Below are positions 45,978 through 54,752 of a DNA stretch of 64,000 nt, piece by piece. The notes under the pieces were generated by a model, which saw only the letters and a list, made by a program, of their open reading frames with translations, searched no databases and was not told the DNA's origin. The position numbers were made by a program, and so were the translations under genes. The DNA comes from Oceanimonas baumannii (GTDB lineage: Bacteria > Pseudomonadota > Gammaproteobacteria > Enterobacterales > Aeromonadaceae): contig NZ_NQJF01000004.1 of the NCBI RefSeq assembly GCF_002245495.1, forward strand, positions 186,001 through 250,000, in the 5' to 3' direction. The first letter of the stretch is position 1. Each line of letters begins with the position of its first letter.

Positions 45978-46199
45978 ATGAGTAATCAACGTTTGCTGGC
46001 CCTGGCCAATCGTTCCATGGTGGTGTTTCTGGTGCTGTTCTGCGGCTCACTCAGCATCGCCTGGCTGGGTGAACGGTCATTGCCGGTCGGTGCCACCGTT
46101 TTTATGCACCTAACGCTGGTACTGACTGCCGCATTATTCAAAATTGCCTACGTGACTCGCCTTATCGCGCAGGACCGAATGAGGCAACCGCTGGTGTAG
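45978..46199 (+). CDS. Small two-helix membrane protein, unknown
   Basis: A 73-residue protein with two hydrophobic helices (about 13-31, MVVFLVLFCGSLSIAWLG; about 38-58, ATVFMHLTLVLTAALFKIAY) and a basic C-terminus (RLIAQDRMRQPLV). Not recognised. The ribosome site is weak. It is divergent from the RND operon and followed by the terminator at 46213. Confidence 0.6.
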   Translation: MSNQRLLALANRSMVVFLVLFCGSLSIAWLGERSLPVGATVFMHLTLVLTAALFKIAYVTRLIAQDRMRQPLV

Positions 46200-46212
46200 C
46201 GCCAAGCTCCAA

Positions 46213-46240
46213 TAAAAAGCCCCGCAGAAGCGGGGCCTTA
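46213..46240 (-). terminator. Terminator of purEK (also facing the small gene)
   Basis: On the minus strand GGCCCCGC-TTCT-GCGGGGCTTTTTATT: a strong stem and T-tract 19 bp after the purK stop. On the plus strand the T-run is weak. Confidence 0.85.
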
Positions 46241-46259
46241 ACCGGGTTTGTTGCTGTAC

Positions 46260-47327
46260 TCAGTTCAGCTGACTGCGCAGCCAGTCGAGCACAATGCCAT
46301 AGCTCGCAGGCAACATGGGCTCCAGTTGGTCGAGTGCGGCCTGGGTCGCGGCAGGGTGGCTCAGGCAAAAGTTAATATGCCCGACCTTGCGCCCCGGGCG
46401 CACTTCCTTGCCATACCAGTACAACTCGGCACCGGGCACCGACAGCCAGTCGTTGTTGCGCTCGGTACCCACCAGGTTAACCATGACGCTGGTATTCTTC
46501 ACGGTCGGGGCAATCAGCGGCAGGCCAGCGACGGCACGCAGGTGCGCCTCAAACTGGCTGATATTGGCACCAGCCTGAGTCCAGTGACCACTGTTGTGCA
46601 CGCGGGGGGCCAGTTCGTTGATCAGCAGGTGATCACCGACACGGAAGCACTCCATCGCCATCACACCCACATAGTCGAGATCGTTCATCAGGGTGCCGAG
46701 CATGCGCTCGGCCTCGTCCTGCAGGTGAGCCAGCCGCGCCAGCGGCGACACCGAGCCCAGTAGAATGCCGTTAACATGCAGGTTCAGGGTCAGCGGATAA
46801 AAGTAGCACTGACCGTCTTCACCGCGCATACCCACAACGGACACTTCTTCATCAAAGTCGATGGCCTGCTCGGCAATGGCCTGAGTGTGCCAGTCATCGG
46901 GAATGGCATCCTGGCCCGGCTCACGCAGCCAGTGCTGGCCACGGCCGTCGTAGCCACCGGTACGGCGCTTGAGCAGCACCCGCTCACCCAGGGCTGCGTG
47001 CAGATCCTCGGCGCTGGTATCATTTTCTACCAGTTGCCAGGGCGCAGTGGCCAGCTCCAGCTTGTCGATCAGTGATTTCTGAGTATAACGATCGGCCAGC
47101 ACGGGAAAAGTATTAAGGTTAACAAACGCCGGGTGGGCCGACAGCTGGCGGGTAGCCGCGGTCTCAGGCCATTGCTCACGCTCGGCGGTCACCTTTTCAT
47201 GGGACTGCAGCGGAAAGGTTTCTTCGGATTCAATATCAACCGGACGCACATCCAGGTCGAGGGGCATGCCCGCATGTTTCAGCATCTGGCCCAGCTGGCC
47301 GGCACCCAGTACCCAGATACGGCTCAT
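46260..47327 (-). CDS. purK: 5-(carboxyamino)imidazole ribonucleotide synthase PurK
   Basis: ATP-grasp enzyme converting AIR, bicarbonate and ATP to N5-CAIR in purine synthesis; 355 residues. Start [19 protein letters not shown] is the pre-ATP-grasp fold; [18 protein letters not shown] (about 130-147) binds [20 protein letters not shown] and [20 protein letters not shown] (about 245-265) are family signatures. The ATG overlaps the purE stop (ATGA), so translation is coupled. Confidence 0.96.
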   Translation of the reverse strand: MSRIWVLGAGQLGQMLKHAGMPLDLDVRPVDIESEETFPLQSHEKVTAEREQWPETAATRQLSAHPAFVNLNTFPVLADRYTQKSLIDKLELATAPWQLVENDTSAEDLHAALGERVLLKRRTGGYDGRGQHWLREPGQDAIPDDWHTQAIAEQAIDFDEEVSVVGMRGEDGQCYFYPLTLNLHVNGILLGSVSPLARLAHLQDEAERMLGTLMNDLDYVGVMAMECFRVGDHLLINELAPRVHNSGHWTQAGANISQFEAHLRAVAGLPLIAPTVKNTSVMVNLVGTERNNDWLSVPGAELYWYGKEVRPGRKVGHINFCLSHPAATQAALDQLEPMLPASYGIVLDWLRSQLN

Positions 47328-47818
47328 GCATCCTCCCGCGGATCGGGATTGCCCAGTACGGTATCGGTCTGTTCCTTGCGGAAGCTTTCCAGCCGCTCGG
47401 CCAGTTCGGCGTCGTGGTTGGCCAGCATCTGGCAAGCCAGCAGGCCGGCGTTGAAGGCACCGGCGGTGCCGATGGCCAGGGTGCCCACGGCCACGCCCTT
47501 GGGCATCTGCACGATGGACAGCAAGCTGTCGAGGCCGCTCAGGGCCTTGCTCTGTACCGGCACGCCTAGCACTGGCAGGCGGGTTTTGGCCGCCACCATG
47601 CCCGGCAGGTGGGCAGCGCCGCCAGCACCGCCGATGATGACCTGGTAACCACGCTCCACGGCCTTTTCACCGAATTCCATCAACTTGTCAGGGGTGCGGT
47701 GCGCCGACACCACTTCCACTGTGTAGGGTACCTGCAGCTTGTCCATGATCTCTGCAGCGCCCTGCATGGTGGGCCAATCACTCTTTGAGCCCATGATGAC
47801 GGCAACTTTTGCTTGCAT
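47324..47818 (-). CDS. purE: N5-CAIR mutase PurE (class I)
   Basis: Converts N5-CAIR to CAIR; 164 residues, normal length. Hallmarks are [21 protein letters not shown] (slightly split at the start), [14 protein letters not shown] with the catalytic His, [27 protein letters not shown] (no break) and [13 protein letters not shown]. First gene of purEK. Confidence 0.97.
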   Translation of the reverse strand: MQAKVAVIMGSKSDWPTMQGAAEIMDKLQVPYTVEVVSAHRTPDKLMEFGEKAVERGYQVIIGGAGGAAHLPGMVAAKTRLPVLGVPVQSKALSGLDSLLSIVQMPKGVAVGTLAIGTAGAFNAGLLACQMLANHDAELAERLESFRKEQTDTVLGNPDPREDA

Positions 47819-47874
47819 GACTACTCCTGTTCAACAACGTTCAGCATATATCTGGTGGATCTGGGGGAGCGCGG

Positions 47875-47900
47875 ATTATACCGAAAGCACGGTTTTGCGG
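47875..47900 (-). promoter_or_regulatory. Putative purE promoter with PurR-like site
   Basis: On the minus strand a perfect -10 TATAAT (47880-47875) lies 57 bp upstream of purE. Just upstream, CCGCAAAACCGTGCTT (47900-47885) matches about 10 of 16 positions of the PurR operator and overlaps the spacer, as in enteric purEK. The -10 is convincing; the PurR site is weak. Confidence 0.45.
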
Positions 47901-47963
47901 CCAGTGAAAGGGTGGACAATACCTGACCTAGTCGTTAAGGTATGGGCCGTTCAAGCTTAAGCG

Positions 47964-48242
47964 TATAATTTTCAAGGAGGTGAACGCCTTATGATGGGCG
48001 CTATAGAAGCTTTACCCTGACGCACGCATCCGTGCCGTCGACCGCACAATACCAGGCTAACGCCAACGTCTTTAAGAAGCGCCTCGCTTCACCGCAAAAC
48101 AAACCGTCAACTTGTTTTCTGAACCCCAGCCGGTTCCATACGTCCGTTGCCGTCAGCCAGGTCGTCCAACCTGCACCTGCAATCCGCCTTTGGCGTGTTT
48201 GCCCGTGCACGTCTGTGTTTTCTACAAGACAGGGAGAGGAAC
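47964..48242 (+). promoter_or_regulatory. Promoter and long 5' leader of the SSS symporter gene
   Basis: TATAAT at 47964-47969 would start a leader of about 265 nt. It begins with AAGGAGG and, ten bases on, a nine-residue ORF (ATG 47991 to TGA 48020, MMGAIEALP). Hairpins follow: GACGCACG-CATC-CGTGCCGTC (about 48009-48030, one bulge) and GAAGCG-CCT-CGCTTC (about 48076-48090). GGTGAA at 47979 can pair with TTCACC near 48088. The leader ends with GGGAGAGGAAC before the TTG start. It fits no riboswitch class that I could recognise; a leader-peptide or metabolite-controlled element is an inference. Confidence 0.5.
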
Positions 48243-49922
48243 TTGGAACTCTATCAATTTTCCAGCACCACTGTATTACTGCTGCTGGCCGCCTTCTACG
48301 GCGGTACTTACCTTATTACCACCTTCATCAAAAAAGAGCAGGAAGATACCGACGCCTTTATGGTGTCCAACCACAGCGTGGGTTTTGGCATGGGGGCAGC
48401 CAGCATGACCGCCACCTGGATCTGGGCGGCTTCCTTTTACGCCGCCGCCACCTCAGGTTACACCTACGGGGTGTCAGGCCCGCTGCACTATGGCCTGTGG
48501 GGCGCGCTGATGATCCTGTTCATTTACCCCTTTGGCCGCCGCTTTCGTGCCCTGGCTCCCAGGGCCCATACCCTGGGCGAAGTTATTCATGCCCGGCATG
48601 GATCCTCCAGCCAGCTGATCCTGGCCTTTTCCAACCTGCTGGGCAGCATTATCAGCCTGATGGTGAACTTCACCGCTGCCGGGGCCCTGGTGTCAGTGCT
48701 GTCACCGTTGTCATTCCAGACCGGCGTGATGATTGCCGGTGTGGGCGTACTCAGCTACACCCTGTGGTCGGGTTTTCGCGCTTCCGTACTGACCGATTTT
48801 GCCCAGCTGATTGCCCTGATGGCCATTGCCGTGGTGATCATTCCCGCCGTGCTGTTTGCCATGGGCGGCCCGGCCGAAGTCATGAACGGGTTTGACAATC
48901 TGACCGCCGAACAGGCCAACCTGTTCTCTACCGACGCCATTCTGCACCAAGGTGCACCCTACTTTGTCGCAGTGCTGGCCTATGCCATTGGTAACCAGAC
49001 CATTTCCCAGCGCTTGTTTGCCGTGAACGAAAAACACATCAAACCCACCTTCCTGACCGCTACCCTGGGTTACGGGGCCATCGTGATTGGCTTGGGCATG
49101 ATTGGCCTGATGGCGCTGAGCAACGGTGTTGAGCCGCTGGACGGGGATATGAACAACCTGATCCCACAAATGGTGTCCAGCTATCTGCCGCCGGTGTTTA
49201 TTGGTCTGTTCTTTATTCTGGTGATTGGCTCGCTGTCGTCCACCGCCGACTCGGATCTGTCTGCCCTGTCCGCCATCATCATGGCCGACGTGTATGGCAA
49301 GAACATTGCCAAGGGCAAGGCCTGCCCCAAACGCATGCTGTTTATCGGCCGGTTGACCATGGTAGTGGCCACCATGCTGGGCATTATCTTTGCCAGCTTC
49401 TCCCTCGATATTCTGGTGATGCTGGTGTTTGTGGGTGCGCTCTGGGGAGCCATTGTGTTCCCGGTGATCGCCAGCTGCTTCTGGAACCGGGTGACCAATC
49501 TTGCCTTTACCTCCTCGGTGATTGCCGCCCTGATCATGTTCTGCGTGGCCCGCTTTGAATTACTGGAAATGACCGGTGCCGTTGCCATGATGTTTGAACT
49601 GCTGGCCAGCATCGGCGGTGGTGTGGTCATCGGCCTGATGGCATTTGGTTTCCTTGGCCGCCACATTGGATTTATTGCCGGCATTATCTCCGGTCTGGCG
49701 CTGATGTATTTCTCCACCGGCTTCTTGCGGGAATATACCGTGCTGCTGTCTTCTCTGGTGGCCTATGGCGTCAGCACCCTGGTGTGTGTGGTGGTGAGCC
49801 TGCTGGATAACCAGAAGTTTGACTTTGAACTGATTAAACAGCGCGTGGACAACTACGACGACTGTTCCGAGCATGCCGGCCCGGCTGCCGTCCAACCCAC
49901 TCACCTTGCCAAGGAGTCCTGA
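48243..49922 (+). CDS. Sodium:solute symporter (SSS family), unknown substrate
   Basis: A 559-residue transporter of the SSS family with 13 or more helices. Na+/substrate-site stretches include GAASMTATWIWAASFYAAATS, TLGEVIHARHG, AYAIGNQTISQRLFAVNEKHI and the conserved serine-rich segment VIGSLSSTADSDLSALSAII (about residue 340). It is nearer to urea/DUR3-like members than to PutP (judgement by eye). No ATG fits: the TTG at 48243 is preceded by GGGAGAGGAAC and gives the start ELYQFSSTTVLLLLAAFYGG. A 43-residue partner gene follows after one base. Confidence 0.85.
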   Translation: MELYQFSSTTVLLLLAAFYGGTYLITTFIKKEQEDTDAFMVSNHSVGFGMGAASMTATWIWAASFYAAATSGYTYGVSGPLHYGLWGALMILFIYPFGRRFRALAPRAHTLGEVIHARHGSSSQLILAFSNLLGSIISLMVNFTAAGALVSVLSPLSFQTGVMIAGVGVLSYTLWSGFRASVLTDFAQLIALMAIAVVIIPAVLFAMGGPAEVMNGFDNLTAEQANLFSTDAILHQGAPYFVAVLAYAIGNQTISQRLFAVNEKHIKPTFLTATLGYGAIVIGLGMIGLMALSNGVEPLDGDMNNLIPQMVSSYLPPVFIGLFFILVIGSLSSTADSDLSALSAIIMADVYGKNIAKGKACPKRMLFIGRLTMVVATMLGIIFASFSLDILVMLVFVGALWGAIVFPVIASCFWNRVTNLAFTSSVIAALIMFCVARFELLEMTGAVAMMFELLASIGGGVVIGLMAFGFLGRHIGFIAGIISGLALMYFSTGFLREYTVLLSSLVAYGVSTLVCVVVSLLDNQKFDFELIKQRVDNYDDCSEHAGPAAVQPTHLAKES

Positions 49923-49923
49923 G

Positions 49924-50055
49924 ATGACCGAACTGACCCTGGGGGCCTACATTCTGATCTGGCCCGCCCTCACCCTCTGGGTGCTGATCAAGATTTGCCG
50001 CGGCGTATGGAAAGACGTGATCGCCGCCAAAAAGGAAAACCGCGAGCTAGTGTAA
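49924..50055 (+). CDS. Putative transporter small subunit (43 aa)
   Basis: A 43-residue single-helix protein: TLGAYILIWPALTLWVLIKI followed by CRGVWKDVIAAKKENRELV. AAGGAG overlaps the end of the symporter gene and precedes the ATG by 7 bp, so production is tightly coupled. Small proteins of this shape are found after symporters of the same SSS subgroup and are annotated as transporter small subunits; their role is not known to me. A terminator follows at once. Confidence 0.85.
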   Translation: MTELTLGAYILIWPALTLWVLIKICRGVWKDVIAAKKENRELV

Positions 50056-50070
50056 GCCACTGCGGACAGC

Positions 50071-50101
50071 AAAAAGCGGACCTTTAAGGTCCGCTTTTTA
50101 T
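50071..50101 (+). terminator. Rho-independent terminator after the symporter pair
   Basis: AAAAAGCGGACC-TTTAA-GGTCCGCTTTTTA with T-tracts on both strands, 16 bp after the stop codon. Confidence 0.93.
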
Positions 50102-50149
50102 TTGATCAGGAGGTAATTGAAAGCCCCTGCACCGTCGGACAAAGCACAC

Positions 50150-50225
50150 TGCTTCTCCGACACGCCGTGAATACATCCCTGTAGGCTCCGTCGCGCCATC
50201 CTTGGCACGAAGGACACAGCGAAGC
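50150..50225. repeat. Dispersed intergenic repeat element
   Basis: TTCTCCGACACGCCGTGAAT followed by ACATCCCTGTAGGCTCCGTC and GCGCCATCCTTGGCACGAAG: a string of short internal inverted words typical of short intergenic repeats in marine Gammaproteobacteria. A degenerate relative lies at 41628-41665. The rest of the gap (50102-50330) shows nothing else. Confidence 0.6.
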
Positions 50226-50330
50226 AGTTACCCTTTGTCCTCCCTGCAAAACAACGAGTCGCCAGTTAATACTTGGTAACCACTCAGCAAGTTAAACGAA
50301 GCGGCAGCGGGGTTTCACGTGATAAGCTGC

Positions 50331-51263
50331 CTAAGCCGCCAACCAGCGAGCGTAAAGCGGTATGCCCACCAGCACATTAAAAGGAAAGGTCACCGCCAGC
50401 GATGCCAGCATCGCCAGGCCGATATCGGCCTTTTCAATGGAAGCCCCGATGGCGGCCGGCGCTGCGATGTAAGAGGCACTGGCCACCAGTGCCACCAGAA
50501 TAAGGGCACTGCCCGCCGGCAGGTTGAGCACCGTGGCCGCCAGCGCGCCCAGGCAGGCCAAAGCCAGGGGCGCTACCAGAGCAAACAGCATCACCGGCCA
50601 GCGCTTCCAGGGCACGGGGGTCAGTGCCTTGGCAGCACACAGGCCCATTTCCAGCAAAAACAGCGCCAGCAGCGCCTTGAAAGCATGAATAAACAACTCG
50701 CTCACCGGTGCCGCCCGCTCCGGACCGTAAAAGTAACCAATCAGCACACCGCCGGTGAGCAATACCACACCCCGGCTGGTGAGCGCCTCATGCCAGACGC
50801 TGCTACTGCGGCTGGCGCCGCCCTGCCCCGCCAGCCGCTTGTACAGAGAGATAGCCACGATAATGGCAGGCAATTCCAGCAGTACCAGATAAAGGGTGGT
50901 TTCCGGGGCGATTTCCAGTTGCAGGGTCTGAGCATAGGCCAGCGCGACCGCAAAGGTGCCGGCACTCACCGACCCATAATGAGCAGCCAGACTGGCGCTG
51001 TTGGCCTGATCCAGGCGCAGCAACCGGCGTGCCAGCGGGTAAGACAGCAGTGGTATCAATACCCCCAGTGAGGCCACCGCCAGTAGCTCTGGTACCAGCT
51101 GCCAGTGCAGATTGCCATGCAACGCCAGACCGCCCTTAAAACCGATGGTGAGCATCAGCAAAATGCCCAGGGTATCGTAAGCCGCCTTGGGCACCTTCAG
51201 ATCCGAGCGGGCCAGCCCCGCCACAACCCCCAGCGCAAAAAACGCCACCACTATATCCGGCAT
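50331..51263 (-). CDS. SbtA-like sodium-dependent bicarbonate permease family
   Basis: A 310-residue membrane protein of the DUF897/SbtA family with about ten helices in two repeats: GILLMLTIGFKGGLALHG, HYGSVSAGTFAVALAYAQ (about 95-112), LLELPAIIVAISLYKRL and ASASYIAAPAAIGASIEKADIGLAM (about 270-294). The second ATG (51263) is chosen: GAAGAGGAATGAAT gives correct spacing, while the ATG at 51269 overlaps the ribosome site. In cyanobacteria SbtA imports bicarbonate; in heterotrophs the substrate is untested. Divergent LysR regulator at 51458. Confidence 0.88.
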   Translation of the reverse strand: MPDIVVAFFALGVVAGLARSDLKVPKAAYDTLGILLMLTIGFKGGLALHGNLHWQLVPELLAVASLGVLIPLLSYPLARRLLRLDQANSASLAAHYGSVSAGTFAVALAYAQTLQLEIAPETTLYLVLLELPAIIVAISLYKRLAGQGGASRSSSVWHEALTSRGVVLLTGGVLIGYFYGPERAAPVSELFIHAFKALLALFLLEMGLCAAKALTPVPWKRWPVMLFALVAPLALACLGALAATVLNLPAGSALILVALVASASYIAAPAAIGASIEKADIGLAMLASLAVTFPFNVLVGIPLYARWLAA

Positions 51264-51457
51264 ATTCATTCCTCTTCTGTTTGATTAGCCACACGCACAG
51301 CCGGACCTGCGGCAGAGCGCAAAGTCTGCCGGCAGGAAGGAAAACGGACTGTAAGCGAGTGCCGGCCGAAACCGGGTTTGACAAGTGGGGACATTGTGCG
51401 CCGGCAGCGCTATAGTTACCAATAAATGTTAACTGACCTATATATAGATAATCATCA

Positions 51458-52423
51458 ATGAATGTGCGTCACCTGACCTTTCGCCTGCTACAGGTATACG
51501 TGGCTGTGGTGCGGCTGGGCTCGGTATCCCGGGCCGCTGCCCAGCTGCATCTGACCCAGCCCACGGTGTCACAACAGCTCAAGCGGCTGGCTGAGGCAGT
51601 GGGTGAACCACTGCTGGACAGCCAGATGAAGCCCACCTTTATCGGCACAGAGCTCTATCACGCCGCCTTCGATGCCCTGTCCCGCTTTGATGACTTTGGT
51701 GGCTTTCTGAAAGACGCCCGCCAGGGCACCCGGGGCAGCTTCAGCATTGGCGTGGTCACCACTGCCAAATACATTTTGCCCCGCCTGCTGGGGCCCTTTA
51801 ACCGCCAGTTTCCGGGGGTGGAAGTCTCCATCAGTGTCGGCAACCGGGGCTATATTCTGGAACGCCATCGCCACCAGCAGGACGATGTTTATTTATTCAG
51901 CCATCCTCCCACCGGTGAGCACACCCTGAGTGGCCGTTTTATTCATAATCCGCTGGTGATGATCACGCCGCCGGATCACTGGGCGGTAAAGAAACCACCG
52001 GTGAATTTTGCCGAACTGCTCAACGAGCGCTTTTTGCTACGGGAGCCGGGCAGTGCTACCCGGCTGGTATTCGAAGAATGGCTACGCAGCCGCAACCTGC
52101 AACTGAAACGGGTGATGCAGATAGAGAGCAATGAAGTCATTCGCATGAGTGTGGAGCAGGGTCTGGGGCTGGCAGTGCTGTCCGAACACACCCTGGCGGA
52201 AGGCGAACACCGGCTGGGCCGCCCGGTGCTGACCGAGTTTCCCCTTGGCAGTTACTGGTATCTGGTGTGCCACGGTAACCGTCGCCTGCCCTACCCCGCC
52301 GCCAACTTCGTGCACTTTGTGAACGAGCACCTCGCCCGCTGCGTGGACGAGCGTTACATTCATAACGATCTGGCTGCTCTGCTGGGCCATATCGGCAGCG
52401 ACGCTCCATACCTGTCGCCATGA
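51458..52423 (+). CDS. LysR-family transcriptional regulator
   Basis: A 321-residue LTTR: N-terminal winged HTH (FRLLQVYVAVVRLGSVSRAA, then TQPTVSQQLKRLAEAVG, residues about 8-55) and an effector domain (about 90-300, starting GSFSIGVVTTAKYILPRLLG). It resembles CbbR/CcmR-type regulators in the conserved TAKYILPRLL segment. It is divergent from the SbtA-like gene, its probable target. Confidence 0.9.
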   Translation: MNVRHLTFRLLQVYVAVVRLGSVSRAAAQLHLTQPTVSQQLKRLAEAVGEPLLDSQMKPTFIGTELYHAAFDALSRFDDFGGFLKDARQGTRGSFSIGVVTTAKYILPRLLGPFNRQFPGVEVSISVGNRGYILERHRHQQDDVYLFSHPPTGEHTLSGRFIHNPLVMITPPDHWAVKKPPVNFAELLNERFLLREPGSATRLVFEEWLRSRNLQLKRVMQIESNEVIRMSVEQGLGLAVLSEHTLAEGEHRLGRPVLTEFPLGSYWYLVCHGNRRLPYPAANFVHFVNEHLARCVDERYIHNDLAALLGHIGSDAPYLSP

Positions 52424-52485
52424 ACATGACGGTTGGCCTCTTCTGGCTTTCGCAAACCGCTGTAATGTGAATGTAAGGTAGAAAT

Positions 52486-53817
52486 TTAAATCCGGGCTGG
52501 CCACCAGCGTAACACTGCCAGCCCCGCCAGTGCCGAACACACGGAAGCAAGAAAAATCCCCAGCTTGGCGCTGTCGATCAGACTCTGATCGAACGCCATG
52601 TCGGCGATGAACAACGCCATGGTAAAACCGATACCGGCAAGCAAGCCTCCACCAGCCAGCAGAGGCCAGCTGAGCCCGGGGGGCAAAATCGCAATGCGCA
52701 ACCGCAACGCCAGCCAGCTGAACAGCAAAACTCCTGTCGGTTTGCCGAGCACAAACCCCATAAACACCGCCAGTGTCACCGGCCCCCCTAGGTGGTTTAA
52801 GGACAGTGCCAGCCCGGCATTGGCAAAAGCAAACAGGGGCATGATGACAAACCCCACCCAAGGGTGCAGTGCCATTTCCAGCCGCTCTACCGGCGACAGG
52901 GTTTCACGAGCGGCCATTTCTGCCATCTTCAGGGTCTCCCTGTCCTTGGTGTGTCCGCCCCCACTGCCTTCGCTGTCAGAGGGATGCGCCACCACCTGGC
53001 TCAGAATCGCGTACAAACGCGTGTCGCTAACCCAACGACGAGCGGGCGTCATCAGGCCAAGTATGACCCCGGTAATGGTGGCATGTACCCCCGAGGCATC
53101 CACCACGAACCAGATAAGCCCGCCCATCAGAACATAAAGCGGAAAACCGCGAATACCGAGTCTCGACATGCACCCGATCACCACCAGGCCCAGCCCGGCC
53201 AAGGCCAGCAGCAGCCAGTCGATGTCACTGCTGTAGCCGATGGCCACCACCAGAATGGCGCCAATATCGTCCACAATCGCCAACGACAGAAGAAACATGC
53301 GCAAGCTTTGAGGAATACGCGAGCCCAGCAGGGCCAGACAACCGATCACAAACGCCGTATCGGTCGCCATCACGGTGCCCCAGCCCGGCTGGCCGGGCTG
53401 GGCATATTGAAAAAACAGATAGATAATCGCCGGCACTAGCATCCCCCCCAAGGCGGCAGCGACCGACAAGGCCGCCACTCGTGGCCGGCTCAATTCTCCC
53501 AACACCCACTCGCGCTTGAGCTCCAGTGCCACCAGAAAAAAGAACAGCGTCATCAGGCCATCGTTAATCCACTCACGCAGGGAGCGAACAAGTGCAACCG
53601 GTCCGACGGTCAAGCCGACCGGCAACTCCCAAAAATGCTCAAAAGAAGCGGCCCAGGGCGAATTGGAAATCACCAACGCGGCCAGGGTGAACAGCAGCAA
53701 CATGGCCCCGGCGGTTGTCTCAACCTGAACAAAACGAGCAAAGGGATTTGTTAGCCGATCGACCAGTACTTTGGGCAACCGAGTTGTATTGGAGGATACT
53801 TTCAAATCAACCTTCAT
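52486..53817 (-). CDS. nhaA: Na+/H+ antiporter NhaA
   Basis: A 443-residue NhaA-type antiporter (two H+ in, one Na+ out). The ion site is intact: ATDTAFVIGCLALLG (TM4, E. coli D133 region) and LSLAIVDDIGAILVV (TM5, D163-D164). It is longer than the 388-residue E. coli protein because of a hydrophilic insertion of about 45 residues between the two halves (HPSDSEGSGGGHTKDRETLK) and an N-terminal extension; this is the longer NhaA subfamily. GGGGAGCCCCGTT precedes the ATG. Confidence 0.94.
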   Translation of the reverse strand: MKVDLKVSSNTTRLPKVLVDRLTNPFARFVQVETTAGAMLLLFTLAALVISNSPWAASFEHFWELPVGLTVGPVALVRSLREWINDGLMTLFFFLVALELKREWVLGELSRPRVAALSVAAALGGMLVPAIIYLFFQYAQPGQPGWGTVMATDTAFVIGCLALLGSRIPQSLRMFLLSLAIVDDIGAILVVAIGYSSDIDWLLLALAGLGLVVIGCMSRLGIRGFPLYVLMGGLIWFVVDASGVHATITGVILGLMTPARRWVSDTRLYAILSQVVAHPSDSEGSGGGHTKDRETLKMAEMAARETLSPVERLEMALHPWVGFVIMPLFAFANAGLALSLNHLGGPVTLAVFMGFVLGKPTGVLLFSWLALRLRIAILPPGLSWPLLAGGGLLAGIGFTMALFIADMAFDQSLIDSAKLGIFLASVCSALAGLAVLRWWPARI

Positions 53818-53877
53818 AACGGGGCTCCCCGCCAGGGGCGTGGCTCGTCCGCCATGGTGATGGATTGCCGGTCATGC

Positions 53878-54534
53878 TCAGCTCGCATACCACAGGATCG
53901 CAAAGTAATGGCACAGGGTGCCCCCCATCACAAAGAGGTGCCAGATGAAATGGCCAAAGCGCAGCCTGGCATCAGTGGCAAAAAACACCACGCCCAGGGT
54001 GTAGAACAGACCGCCGCCCGCAAGCCAAAATAGACCCGGTGCAGACAGGGCTGACAACAACGGCCTGGCGGCCAGCACAATCAACCATCCCATTACCAGA
54101 TAAAGACCGGTGGCTACCACTGGATGAGGGCGTTTTGCCATCATATTCAGCACAATACCGGCAGCCGCCATCCCCCAGATTACTCCGAACAGGAGCCAGC
54201 CCCTGGTGCCCCGCAGCACCCCCAGGGTAAACGGAGTGTAGGTACCGGCGATAAGCAGAAAAATTGCAGCATGCTCAATACGCCGGCACATCCGCTTAAC
54301 TCCGCCCGGAGGCAGCAAGTGATAAAGCGCCGAGGAGAAATACAGCAACATGGCCGTAGAGGCAAAGACACTGGCGCCCACCACATCGGCCACACTGCCG
54401 TAACGCACCTTGTTTATAATCAGCCAGGGAGTGCCCAACACCATAGCGGCGAGCGCCAGAGCATGACTGATACTGTTTGCCAGTTCTTCAACAGGTGACT
54501 GCTCGCGCGATGGATTGGGGCCTGATAAGAACAT
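53878..54534 (-). CDS. Hemolysin III family protein (YqfA/TrhA-like)
   Basis: A 218-residue seven-helix PAQR-type membrane protein. Family residues are ELANSISHALALAAMV (His), YFSSALYHLLPPGGVKRMCRRIEHAAIFLLIAGTYTPF (no break) and GHFIWHLFVMGGTLCHYFAI (two His), forming the probable metal site. Family members set membrane fluidity or energetics in bacteria; true hemolysis is not implied. It lies 60 bp upstream of nhaA on the same strand, possibly one transcript. Confidence 0.9.
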   Translation of the reverse strand: MFLSGPNPSREQSPVEELANSISHALALAAMVLGTPWLIINKVRYGSVADVVGASVFASTAMLLYFSSALYHLLPPGGVKRMCRRIEHAAIFLLIAGTYTPFTLGVLRGTRGWLLFGVIWGMAAAGIVLNMMAKRPHPVVATGLYLVMGWLIVLAARPLLSALSAPGLFWLAGGGLFYTLGVVFFATDARLRFGHFIWHLFVMGGTLCHYFAILWYAS

Positions 54535-54752
54535 GTTGGTTACCTGCGCGGCTGGCCAAATGCCAGTGCTGGTCGATGCAGAATGCCTGAAAAAACACGC
54601 CAGCCTTGTTTAGCATAGCGCCGGAACCAGGCTCATGCACTCAGGATACATCCGCCAGCACCGATCACGTACAATGCGTGTATTAGGTACACCTCTGATG
54701 GCCTAATGTACCACTCCAGCCCTTGGTCAAGGCAATGGACAGCGAGATCGTA

